A stretch of DNA of 64,000 bases from Thiodiazotropha sp050291245 (GTDB lineage: Bacteria; Pseudomonadota; Gammaproteobacteria; Chromatiales; Chromatiaceae). This document shows, one piece after another, positions 18,351-26,347 of this stretch; the first letter of the stretch is position 1, and each line of letters opens with the position of its first letter. The position numbers were made by a program, and so were the translations under genes. The notes beneath the pieces were generated by a model. It was not told the DNA's origin. It saw only the letters and a program-made list of their open reading frames with translations, and did not search any database. Location of the stretch: the NCBI GenBank assembly GCA_050291245.1, contig JBNKJP010000044.1, forward strand, positions 1-64,000, read 5' to 3'.

Positions 18351-18379
18351 AGTTTAGAATGAATGTTCATTTTATTCAA
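18351..18379 (-). promoter_or_regulatory. gshA promoter with embedded AATGAACATTCATT operator
   Basis: Read on the minus strand: TTGAAT (18379-18374), a 17-base spacer, TAAACT (18356-18351). The spacer contains AATGAACATTCATT at the same offset as in the mtoX and 11.3-kb promoters. Transcription would begin about 80 bases upstream of gshA. Confidence 0.65.
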
Positions 18380-18640
18380 GGTCTGAGGATGTTCCTGCCA
18401 CGAGGGTTGTTGTGTCTCCATGGGTTCGGACGGAGTACCTTTCGCGTCCTTCCGGTTATCGATTTTCTAGCGATACCGAAGGTTATGAACTGGATTCCGG
18501 CATGCGTCGGAATGGCGAGTTATCTGGCTTTGATTGAAGAAGATGAAGAGTTGAAAGTATTGAAGGGATGCAGGGGGGCCTTCAGGTATACTTCAACGAA
18601 ATCGAAAAAGGAGCGCGTTAGCAAGATTCCCGGATATCCC

Positions 18641-18913
18641 ATGACAGATCGTCCCTACACTCCTATTGCCTGTGGTTTGCACGAAAACTACCAGTATGCG
18701 GTAATGAAGAAGGCCGAGCTCGACCTGCGCTGGCGGGATGTTGAGGATCTGATTCGTGAGGCCAGGGTAATGCCTGTTGATGTGTTCACGCGTGAAGGTG
18801 CGGAGTATCTTCAGGCGGAAGCGGATGACGGATGTGTCTACACGATTCGCCTTGACTGCATAGAGACGGCCCACTGGGCAAGTGACGGTCAGTCATTGAA
18901 TCCAATCCGCTGA
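18641..18913 (+). CDS. Rho-binding antiterminator (YaeO/ROF-like)
   Basis: A 90-residue protein of the Rof family. The N-terminal YTPIACGLHENYQYAVMKK segment and the C-terminal QAEADDGCVYTIRLDCI correspond to the start and end of E. coli YaeO, a small beta-barrel that binds the primary RNA site of Rho and inhibits termination. The frame is open to 18347, but the extension covers a REP-like sequence and the gshA promoter, so ATG 18641 is the sensible start. It is followed after 29 bases by the DUF4234-like gene. Confidence 0.75.
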   Translation: MTDRPYTPIACGLHENYQYAVMKKAELDLRWRDVEDLIREARVMPVDVFTREGAEYLQAEADDGCVYTIRLDCIETAHWASDGQSLNPIR

Positions 18914-18942
18914 ATTTAACCTGGTGAAATTGGAGAGCATAT

Positions 18943-19428
18943 ATGGATAATCCCTATAGCCCACCCAAGTCAGATGTTGAGGTTGTCAATACATCGAACC
19001 CCATGCATCTATTCAAACGCTTTTCCGCCTGGTGGGTCTTTTTGCTGACGGCGGTCACCTTTGGTGTCTATCCCGTTTATTGGCTGTATTCTCGCAGCCG
19101 AATTATCAACGGTGTACATCGCCGACAGATTTCGGAAGTGGTGGTTTGGGGAACAATACTCGTCTTTGTCCCCAATACGGTCCTATCCTATATGCCGGAA
19201 AATATGATTCCCAGCCAGGAGATATTTATTCTGTTATCTACACTGGTCTATCTGGCTTTATTTATATGGTGGGTATTCGCGGTGCGTAATCGGCTGGTGG
19301 AAATGGTCAGAGACGGGGGTAATCCGGAGTATCGACTCAGTCCGGTCATGACCTTCCTTTTTTATTGCATCTATCTGCAATACAAGATCAACGAACAGAT
19401 CGACCAAATGGCGGTAGAAACTCCGTAG
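18943..19428 (+). CDS. Multi-pass membrane protein, DUF4234-like
   Basis: A 161-residue inner-membrane protein beginning with a polar NPYSPPKSDVE segment, common in small predicted membrane proteins. Three or four hydrophobic helices follow (about 28-47, 63-84, 90-115, and part of 135-150). The first contains a VTFGVYPVYWLY pattern typical of DUF4234. It has a ribosome site (GGAGAG) seven bases before the ATG and probably shares a transcript with the Rho-binding antiterminator. Function unknown. Confidence 0.65.
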   Translation: MDNPYSPPKSDVEVVNTSNPMHLFKRFSAWWVFLLTAVTFGVYPVYWLYSRSRIINGVHRRQISEVVVWGTILVFVPNTVLSYMPENMIPSQEIFILLSTLVYLALFIWWVFAVRNRLVEMVRDGGNPEYRLSPVMTFLFYCIYLQYKINEQIDQMAVETP

Positions 19429-19433
19429 GGAGT

Positions 19434-20117
19434 TCAATGCCGGAACACCCGGATCCATTGCCAGAAGTTGAGCAGCCCCGCCAGGGATGCGGCCAGGTAG
19501 GTCAGGGCGGCGGCGCGGAGTATCCGCTTCGCTCCCGCCTGCTGTTGTTCGGTCAGATAGCCGGATTTGAGCAATGGCAGGGCCTTGTTGAAACTGGCGT
19601 CGAACTCCACCGGCAGGGTGACCGCCTGGACCAGGATGTTTGAACCGAGCACCAGGAATGCGGCCACGGCGCTGATGGCGCCCGCATAGGGTGTGCGGGT
19701 CACAACGGTCAGCACCGGTGCGGTGAACAACAGGAAAGATCCTACCTCCTGCGCCATGACAGCGAACGCAGCGAGTCGGTTGCGTACCCGGAACATTCGT
19801 TCATCAGAGGCGTCCTGCAGGGCATGTCCCACTTCGTGGGCGGCAGTCGTAATTGCGGTGAGGGTGTGGCCAGTGAATTTGTCCTGAGTCAGGCGGATGG
19901 TTTTGCTCCGGGGGTCGTAGTGGTCTCCCTGTTCGGTGGCTTCCACTGAGACCCCACTGAGGGTGTAACGATCGAGCAGATGGCGGGCCAGTTCCCCTCC
20001 GTTACCGGGGAAATTCTCCTCGGCGACCCGGTTGTACCGGGACAACACCCGTTTGACCCAGAGTTGTGGTCCGAGCAACAGCAGGAGGAGCAGTGCCAGA
20101 ACGATCAGGTAAAGCAT
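19434..20117 (-). CDS. Zinc metallopeptidase, YugP family
   Basis: A 227-residue membrane-anchored peptidase. An N-terminal helix (about 2-22) is followed by a soluble part with the zinc-binding HEVGHAL motif (about residue 92) and C-terminal hydrophobic segments (about 125-160 and 200-218). This is the layout of the neutral zinc metallopeptidase family of B. subtilis YugP, predicted to cleave membrane or periplasmic substrates. It is convergent with the DUF4234-like gene, five bases away, and sits just downstream of the FmdB-like gene, with which it may be co-transcribed. Confidence 0.85.
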   Translation of the reverse strand: MLYLIVLALLLLLLLGPQLWVKRVLSRYNRVAEENFPGNGGELARHLLDRYTLSGVSVEATEQGDHYDPRSKTIRLTQDKFTGHTLTAITTAAHEVGHALQDASDERMFRVRNRLAAFAVMAQEVGSFLLFTAPVLTVVTRTPYAGAISAVAAFLVLGSNILVQAVTLPVEFDASFNKALPLLKSGYLTEQQQAGAKRILRAAALTYLAASLAGLLNFWQWIRVFRH

Positions 20118-20137
20118 GTTCGGGCGCTAATGCCGGG

Positions 20138-20389
20138 TTACAGACCGCACATCCCCCCGGAACAACATCCCCCCGAGGCGCAACTGGGCTCAGGATTGGA
20201 CAGGCTGTTGCTGTTGACCACCGCGGCGGCGGTGATGAGTTTACGCACCGGTGCATCCTCCGGAGTGTCCCCCGGTTCGGTGCCGGCGAGGCGGCACAGC
20301 TCGCCCCAGGTCTGCACCGTTTTATCCATCTTATGCATGACCTCGAGGCGCACGCCGTTGCTTTCACAGAGGTAGTCGTAGGTAGGCAT
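20138..20389 (-). CDS. FmdB-like small protein with degenerate zinc ribbon
   Basis: An 83-residue protein that opens with MPTYDYLCE like FmdB-family regulatory zinc ribbons. The usual CxxC knuckle is broken (CESNG) and the second one is reduced to a single Cys in WGELCRLAG. A compensating cluster, CASGGCCSGGMCGL, forms the C-terminus and might bind metal. It is probably in one transcript with the zinc metallopeptidase downstream (21-base gap). The family is small and poorly characterised, so no function is assigned. Confidence 0.7.
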   Translation of the reverse strand: MPTYDYLCESNGVRLEVMHKMDKTVQTWGELCRLAGTEPGDTPEDAPVRKLITAAAVVNSNSLSNPEPSCASGGCCSGGMCGL

Positions 20390-20883
20390 GGATTAGGCTC
20401 CTGTTTGATGTTCGATCGCCTATTGTAACAAACCATAATTAGGTAACTCACGATCTATATCAATTCCCAGTCTCGTTATCGTTGATCGTGGATATGGTAA
20501 TATTTTCCTAAAACCTTCCTGCCTGATTTTAAATCTCCAAATTTGCTCGTTGAATCGCACGCGTAATACAGAACTCATGATCTGACCCAATCCCAGGGTA
20601 CTGACTGAATCGGCCTGGGTGTCGTGAATGGGGACTGCAATTGTTTGATTATGTGAGGGTTTTGAGATTTGGTGATTGTGAGTGGAGGGGGGGGGACTTT
20701 GAGCATGGGTTAGAAATATATCGTGGGTGAGGGGTGCCTGAGTAGATGGCATTCACCCTCGCAAGCTAATTGGGGAGTGATTCTGCAAAGACACTAAAGA
20801 TTGCAGTGTTCATGCCGATTTGGCGTAGAGGGCGATCTCAAATGGTTGGGTGCACTGGCGATCAAAAGCGGTGGTCATGGTTC
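20390..20883. other. Intergenic region
   Basis: Nearly 500 bases with no convincing gene. It contains AT-rich DNA likely to hold divergent promoters for the FmdB-like gene and the GGDEF-EAL gene, and a G-run near 20687-20694. A 110-codon minus-strand frame at 20420-20752 has no protein-like features. Confidence 0.4.
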
Positions 20884-23127
20884 ATGATGGAAGATAAGAA
20901 TAGCGTAGCGTTAGCGGATGAGATGTCCCATGTTGTCTGTGTGAATCCGGAAAAAGTCGAAGAATTACTCGGCATACAGCTGAGTATTCTTGAAATGATT
21001 GCCAACAATGTAAATATCGAATTGATTTTGGCGGAACTCTGCTATTTGAGTGAAAGGATGCTGCCAAATTCGGTTGCCTCAATCATGCTTTTTGATGAAT
21101 CAAGGAAACATCTCAATGTTCGCTCTGCGCCAAGCATACCCGCGGAGGGTGTTCACTATCTGAACGGTTTGGAGCCTGGACCAAAATCCGGATCCTGCGG
21201 CACCGCGGTTTTTACCGGGAAACCGGTCTATGTGGAAAACACCCATTCGGACTATCGATGGTTCAAGTTTCGGGAGTTTGCCACTCAATTCAATATCTGC
21301 TCCTGTTGGTCGATGCCGATCAGAGCAACCAATGAGACGGTCATAGGTTCATTTGCGCTGACAAGTTTTGAAAATCGAAAACCCGATTATTTCTACCAAA
21401 GTTTACTGAGCACGGCAGCCCATCTGGTTGCAATCATTATTGAACGAGAGACACAGCAACAGCGTCTGCAGCTGGCGGGTATTGCATTTGACAATATCAA
21501 TGAGGGCGTCATTGTCGCTGATGCGGAAAGACGTGTCATAGAAGTCAATCAAGCGTTTACGGAAATTACCGGGTTTGCGAATGAAGATGTCATTCAAAAG
21601 AATTTATTGGAATTTTTGTCTGTTTATCAGCCGCAAGCGTTTTCTGAAGATTTTTGGTTTGAGTTGGAGACCCATGGTCATTGGAGTGGTGAGGTATGTC
21701 ATCAGAGAAAGAGTGGTGATGTCGTTACGCAGTGGCTCAGTGCAAAGTGTGTGTACGATGAGAACGGTTTGGTTACAAACTATGTGTCAATATTGACGAA
21801 CATCAGCAAGCTGAAACAAGCAGAGGAAAAGCTGAGGTATCTGGCGCACCATGACACACTGACTGATCTGCCGAATCGCTACTATTTTCAGGGTCACTTG
21901 GATGAGGCTTTGAAGCTTGCAGAGCGTGAAGGGAAGCGTTTGGGTCTACTATTTCTTGATTTGGACAATTTTAAAAATGTGAATGATTCATTAGGTCACC
22001 AGATCGGTGATGAACTGCTTCTGTGTGTGGCTAGGCGGTTGTACAAATCTTTGAGCAGACACGATGTTATTGCCCGGCATGGCGGTGATGAATTTCTCGT
22101 GCTTGTGGAGAATATTGAAGATCGGGCAGAGCTAAGACATGTTGCTGATCATATTCAGGATAGTCTCAGGCGTCCGATTGCTGTCGATGGACATGAATTC
22201 AGTATTACTGTCAGCATCGGCATCAGCCTCTACCCGGACAATAGTCAAACCTGCGATTCGTTGCTGCGAAATGCAGATGTGGCAATGTATAAAGCGAAAA
22301 GGAATGGTCGTAATCAGGTTGCCTTTTACACTCAGGATCTGACTGACACGGTAAAAGCCAAAATGGCTCTTGAGAGCGATTTGAGAAAGGCGCTGAATAC
22401 GCAACAGATGTCGCTGAACTATCAGCCGCAATTTGATGCTACTACAGGAACCATGATTGGAGTGGAAGTATTAGCCAGATGGCGGCATCCTGAACGGGGT
22501 TGGATTCCTCCGGCTGAGTTTATCCCGATCGCTGAAGAGAGTGGCTTGATCATTGAGCTGGGTTGCTGGATTACAACCACTGCCTGCCGTCAGGCGCAAA
22601 TCTGGCGTGATATGGGGTTTAAGGATTTTCAGCTGGCCATTAATCTATCCCCCCATCAGTTAGCGGATGACTGTGCCGGAAAGCTGGAGAGAATATTGCG
22701 CTCAACCGGCTTTCCCTCGCGCTTGATCGAGTTTGAAGTTACTGAAAGTCTGCTTATGGAGAGTGGTGGCAAAGCGATGAAACAGATATTCGATATCAGG
22801 GATTTGGGTATCGGTCTGGCAATGGATGATTTTGGAACGGGCCACTCCTCCATGAGTCAGTTAAAACACCTTCCCATTCAAAAACTCAAAATCGATCGAT
22901 CGTTCATTCGCGAAATTCCGAACAATCAAAATGATGCTGCAATCACGCGCTCGATTATTGCCCTGGGTCATGCGTTGGATTTAACTGTTTTGGCGGAAGG
23001 TGTTGAAACCAGGCAGCAGCTTGAGTTTCTCAAGCAGGAACAATGTGACGCCATACAAGGTTTTTTTCTTGCAAGACCCATGTCGACAGAAGATTTTGAG
23101 GCCTTTTTGTATCGTCAATGGTCATAG
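20884..23127 (+). CDS. GAF-PAS-GGDEF-EAL cyclic-di-GMP protein
   Basis: A 747-residue cytoplasmic signalling protein. A GAF domain (about residues 25-185, with GSCGTAVFTGKPVYVENT) is followed by PAS (about 200-310), GGDEF (about 320-485, intact RHGGDEF) and EAL (about 495-745, with an EVLARW variant of the signature and an intact DDFGTGHSS loop). It could synthesise or degrade cyclic-di-GMP; bifunctional proteins of this type are often phosphodiesterases. The frame extends to TTG 20770, but ATG 20884/20887 directly precedes natural-looking sequence. The gene lies alone in AT-richer DNA. Confidence 0.88.
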   Translation: MMEDKNSVALADEMSHVVCVNPEKVEELLGIQLSILEMIANNVNIELILAELCYLSERMLPNSVASIMLFDESRKHLNVRSAPSIPAEGVHYLNGLEPGPKSGSCGTAVFTGKPVYVENTHSDYRWFKFREFATQFNICSCWSMPIRATNETVIGSFALTSFENRKPDYFYQSLLSTAAHLVAIIIERETQQQRLQLAGIAFDNINEGVIVADAERRVIEVNQAFTEITGFANEDVIQKNLLEFLSVYQPQAFSEDFWFELETHGHWSGEVCHQRKSGDVVTQWLSAKCVYDENGLVTNYVSILTNISKLKQAEEKLRYLAHHDTLTDLPNRYYFQGHLDEALKLAEREGKRLGLLFLDLDNFKNVNDSLGHQIGDELLLCVARRLYKSLSRHDVIARHGGDEFLVLVENIEDRAELRHVADHIQDSLRRPIAVDGHEFSITVSIGISLYPDNSQTCDSLLRNADVAMYKAKRNGRNQVAFYTQDLTDTVKAKMALESDLRKALNTQQMSLNYQPQFDATTGTMIGVEVLARWRHPERGWIPPAEFIPIAEESGLIIELGCWITTTACRQAQIWRDMGFKDFQLAINLSPHQLADDCAGKLERILRSTGFPSRLIEFEVTESLLMESGGKAMKQIFDIRDLGIGLAMDDFGTGHSSMSQLKHLPIQKLKIDRSFIREIPNNQNDAAITRSIIALGHALDLTVLAEGVETRQQLEFLKQEQCDAIQGFFLARPMSTEDFEAFLYRQWS

Positions 23128-23203
23128 TGTTCTCTGGTTCGCACTCTGTGTGTCTTATCTGGGTTAATAATAGTAGATCGCGGTCAGAATTATATGGAGA
23201 TAC

Positions 23204-24283
23204 ATGATGTACTTTAAAGGTTTAAAAGTTCCGTTCCTGGTCGTGACATTGCTGTTTCTTGTCGCATGCGGTGGCGGTAACAGTAACAGTGTTGATAATG
23301 GCAGCGATGTGACTGACGATGGTGACGTGACCGATGATGGTGATGCGACTGACGATGGTGACGTGACCGATGATGGTGATGTGACTGATGATGGTGATGA
23401 TGGCAATGTAGATACACCCTCCTTATACATTGCTGATTATAACTTGGCCACGGAAGAGGTATTGCGGGCAATACCCGACCGTTATATCGATACTGCTCGC
23501 ACCACTTTGCATGTCGCATACAATCACACCTCTCACGGGACTCATGTCAGCTATGGTGTTTTCGGGCTGCCGGACTATAAAGCCGGCGATGAAGGAAAAT
23601 TCGGTGTAACCGTTAATTCGCTCCCGGATGCCAACCGGCTCGATTTTCACGATAATGAAATCGGAGGGGCCTACCAGGATCTGTCCCAAGCGGATGCCGA
23701 TTGGGTGAGCTGGCGATATCAGGTTAGCAACTATCTCGATGATCCTGCAAACGAAGCCATAAATGTCATGCTATGGTCTTGGTGTGATATCTCCGGCCAC
23801 TCTGTGGCGGACTATCTCAGCTCGATGCAGATACTGATTGACGAGTACGGTTCCGGTGGGAGCAAGATCGGTAGCGGTGTCGGTCAAACCCGCACTACCC
23901 CGGTTACGTTTGTCTTTATGACGGGGCATGCCAATGCCGGTTCGAATACCGGAGCGGGTAATCCGCGTGAACAGGCGATGCTAATTACTGATTACTGTAA
24001 TACCCATCATTACTACTGTATTGACTATTACTCTATCGATACTCATGCCATGGACGATATTTATTATGAGGATGCGGGTGATAACGGCAACTCTGCCAGC
24101 TACGGGGGTAATTTTTACGAAGATTGGCAGAACGCGCATACATTGGGGATAGACTGGTTCGAGAATCGCTCGACGCCAGGCGGTACCAGCACCTATGGCG
24201 AACACAACTCGCAGCACATAACCGCCAATCGAAAGGCCTTTGCTTTCTGGTGGGTGCTGGCGAGGATCGCGGGTTATGAATGA
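23204..24283 (+). CDS. Surface lipoprotein with TDDGDV repeats and hydrolase-like domain
   Basis: A 359-residue lipoprotein: lipobox VACGG with C22, then a low-complexity linker of tandem TDDGDV hexapeptides (about residues 37-66) and a folded domain from about residue 75 to the end. That domain has FVFMTGHANAG and HNSQHITANRKAFAFWW motifs, reminiscent of an SGNH-like or related hydrolase core, but I cannot assign a family with certainty. The linker length could vary by slippage. The stop at 24283 abuts a broken DUF2167 gene, so the gene may have arrived at a recombination junction. Confidence 0.65.
   Translation: MMYFKGLKVPFLVVTLLFLVACGGGNSNSVDNGSDVTDDGDVTDDGDATDDGDVTDDGDVTDDGDDGNVDTPSLYIADYNLATEEVLRAIPDRYIDTARTTLHVAYNHTSHGTHVSYGVFGLPDYKAGDEGKFGVTVNSLPDANRLDFHDNEIGGAYQDLSQADADWVSWRYQVSNYLDDPANEAINVMLWSWCDISGHSVADYLSSMQILIDEYGSGGSKIGSGVGQTRTTPVTFVFMTGHANAGSNTGAGNPREQAMLITDYCNTHHYYCIDYYSIDTHAMDDIYYEDAGDNGNSASYGGNFYEDWQNAHTLGIDWFENRSTPGGTSTYGEHNSQHITANRKAFAFWWVLARIAGYE
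23312..23401 (+). repeat. 18-bp in-frame tandem repeat encoding TDDGDV
   Basis: Five close copies of an 18-base unit (ACTGACGATGGTGACGTG type, with ACC/GAT synonyms) plus a degenerate sixth, lying in the linker of the lipoprotein. The unit is a multiple of three, so copy change alters linker length without frameshift. Confidence 0.85.
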
Positions 24284-24705
24284 TAAAGCGATTGAACTGA
24301 TTAGCTGGGCATCCATGCCTTAATACGACAAAGGCACACAAGCTTCACTGGGCCAATGAATTGCGTTTTGGCGATGATCCGACGCATACGCTGAATTACA
24401 ACGTTCGGACATTGGGTCGCGAGGGTGTGTTGGTGTTGAGCTTCATTGCTGGCATGAGTCAGAAGGCGATGATCAACACCAATCTGGATACTGTCCTGGG
24501 CATGGCTGAATTCAATCAGGGCTCACGTTATGAGGATTTCAATCCGAATCTGGACAAAGTTTCTACCTATGGTATCGGTGCACTGGTTGCCGCCAAAGTG
24601 GGTCTGTATGCGGCGGCGCTGATATTCTTGAAAAAGTTCGGCGTCTTTGTGGTGGTTGGTTTGGAAGTCTTGGTGAAGAAGATCTTCGGATGCAAGATGG
24701 CCTGA
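24280..24705 (+). pseudogene. Broken DUF2167 membrane-protein gene (3' part)
   Basis: Bases 24361-24705 encode a clear DUF2167 C-terminus (HTLNYNVRTLGREGVL, AEFNQGSRYEDFNPNLDKV, and a final hydrophobic helix). Upstream, the same homology continues in fragments: NDKAIELISWASMP in one frame with a stop at about 24320, then HKLHWANELRFGDD in another. The gene therefore has a stop and a frameshift and lacks its N-terminal half, which is replaced by the lipoprotein ending at 24283. It is a pseudogene created at a recombination point. Confidence 0.75.
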
Positions 24706-24775
24706 TTCAGGTCGGTTTACAGACGAACCTTGGTCGAAGCCGGCTCAAGGAAGACCCTCTACAGATAACTATTTC

Positions 24776-24847
24776 TCGTTCCCGCGCGGAGGGCGGTAAC
24801 GAGTGAAAAAACCACCGTCATCCCGGCGTATGCCGGGATCCAGAATG
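24776..24847. repeat. Adjacent palindromic repeat and REP
   Basis: A degenerate TCGTTCCCGCGC palindrome (about 24776-24803) followed directly by a REP copy (24817-24847, CCCGGCGTATGCCGGG). Both families also sit side by side at 5360-5510 and 51983-52208. Confidence 0.65.
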
Positions 24848-25025
24848 CTGGGCAGTGCGATATTCCTGGATACCATCTTTAGTGCCCCTGCCTGCTGCGC
24901 GAGCTCCAACCTGAAAGTAATGCGAAGTTACTTGGAAGGGTTCGTAATCGGTGCAACCATGCACCACTTCTCAGGCTTGCGCCGGAAAGACGAGAACCTT
25001 GGCATCGGCTTAAACAAACGCCATT

Positions 25026-25054
25026 CCCTCCTCTGCCCTGTTGGGAGAGGAGGG
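25026..25054. terminator. Hairpin between convergent accessory genes
   Basis: CCCTCCTCT (25026-25034) pairs with AGAGGAGGG (25046-25054) around an 11-base loop. There is no T-run, so it is only a candidate terminator for the minus-strand lipoprotein that ends at 25100. Confidence 0.35.
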
Positions 25055-25099
25055 TTCAAGTGCCTCAAATAACCCGTCCGTTCCTTGTTAATCAGGACT

Positions 25100-26125
25100 T
25101 CAGTTAAGGTGTGCTCGGATCAGGCAGTTTGTGTAGTCGATATCCAGCGACTCATTCGAAGCGTCGACAATGGCGAAATCAAAGGCATAGGAGGTGCACA
25201 TGCGGCTTTGTTCTCCGTATGTATAGTAGCCGTCTGTTGTGTCCGTGCCGTTGCTCAACCGCAGGTTGTAACCTTGTGTGCCGTCGGGCAGAGTCGCGCT
25301 GCTCAGGCCAGAGTAGTAGATCGCAGGGTCGAGGCTGGTGAAACTCGATAATGATGAAGCATCTCCATCGCAGCTCGCACTATTATAATCCAGTATGGCA
25401 TAAGTGATTTCACCGCCTGCGAATTGGTAAATGATTTTTCCGTATCCTGCGCTGAAGTGGATGCAATTGGATGTCATCCATGTAGTGCCTTCGAGAGTGG
25501 TGTCTTGTGAAACTGGATCGGGGTCGGGTGTTGGGTTCGGGTTTGGATTGTCCACACTGCTGTGAACGCTCAAGCAATTCTGATAGTCCAAAGTAGGCGT
25601 TGGGTTGGCTGTGAATGACCCTTCAACCGTTTGCAGTACCAGGTTCGGTGAAAAACACAATTTATTTTCCGTGGTGATGGCGAAGTAAGCATCATTGGTT
25701 ATGCCGTCGATGGTGGCGTGCATCTTGTAGCCGGGAGTTCCGTCCTGGAGTGTTTCGGAACCCAGGATCGAATAGGACCCAGAGTTTTCGGATGGTAGTA
25801 ATTGTGTGCTTGCACGAGTACTGCAACTGCTGTCCTGAAAGTCCTGCCAGCCCATTAGTACTTGCCCATCCGATGTGAATTGAACAAGGGAGTGAAAATA
25901 GGTTCCCTCATTGTCCTGTCTGCACATTGAGGTCATCCAGATACTGGAGCTGATCTGGCTGCTGATGTCGGTATCAGTATCCTCAACCGGGTCGGTGGTT
26001 TCATCGGCGTTACTGTTGGGAGGGGGGGCATCATCACCGCCTCCGCCTCCACCACATCCGGTCAGGGCCAGCATCATAGCGACAACGATGAATATTGTGG
26101 GTTGAGTGTATTTCCGTATATTCAT
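25100..26125 (-). CDS. Lipoprotein with two tandem homologous domains
   Basis: A 341-residue lipoprotein (lipobox ALTGCGG, C24) with a low-complexity linker, then two domains of about 135 residues that resemble each other. Each starts with a WMTS-C segment (SSIWMTSMC near 61 and GTTWMTSNC near 215), has a Cys-containing central part with LPDGTQGYN / LQDGTPGYK, and ends with a YxNCL motif. A PNPNPTPDPDP linker separates them. This is an internal duplication; paired cysteines suggest disulfides within each domain. No named family is recognised. It is an outer-membrane or surface lipoprotein in an accessory region. Confidence 0.7.
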   Translation of the reverse strand: MNIRKYTQPTIFIVVAMMLALTGCGGGGGGDDAPPPNSNADETTDPVEDTDTDISSQISSSIWMTSMCRQDNEGTYFHSLVQFTSDGQVLMGWQDFQDSSCSTRASTQLLPSENSGSYSILGSETLQDGTPGYKMHATIDGITNDAYFAITTENKLCFSPNLVLQTVEGSFTANPTPTLDYQNCLSVHSSVDNPNPNPTPDPDPVSQDTTLEGTTWMTSNCIHFSAGYGKIIYQFAGGEITYAILDYNSASCDGDASSLSSFTSLDPAIYYSGLSSATLPDGTQGYNLRLSNGTDTTDGYYTYGEQSRMCTSYAFDFAIVDASNESLDIDYTNCLIRAHLN

Positions 26126-26347
26126 GACTTTCCTTGGAATTTGATTGATATGTGTGTCAGTTCTCTACAGAACCTGGCCGTACATACTAGGCTGCGAGAG
26201 GTTTTCCTGATACTCGGGATAACCCTAGTGTTGGTTGATGGGTTTCTGAAATCGATGTCCGTTTCAGGATGTGGGTGACGGGGAGACCTGTGTTCAATAA
26301 ACTGTCACGGGTAACCGGGATATCCTGTGGTGTGTTAGGGGGGGCAC

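Noticed and set aside
20002..20451. 149-codon frame over the FmdB-like and metallopeptidase genes
   Set aside because: Shadow of two better-supported genes.
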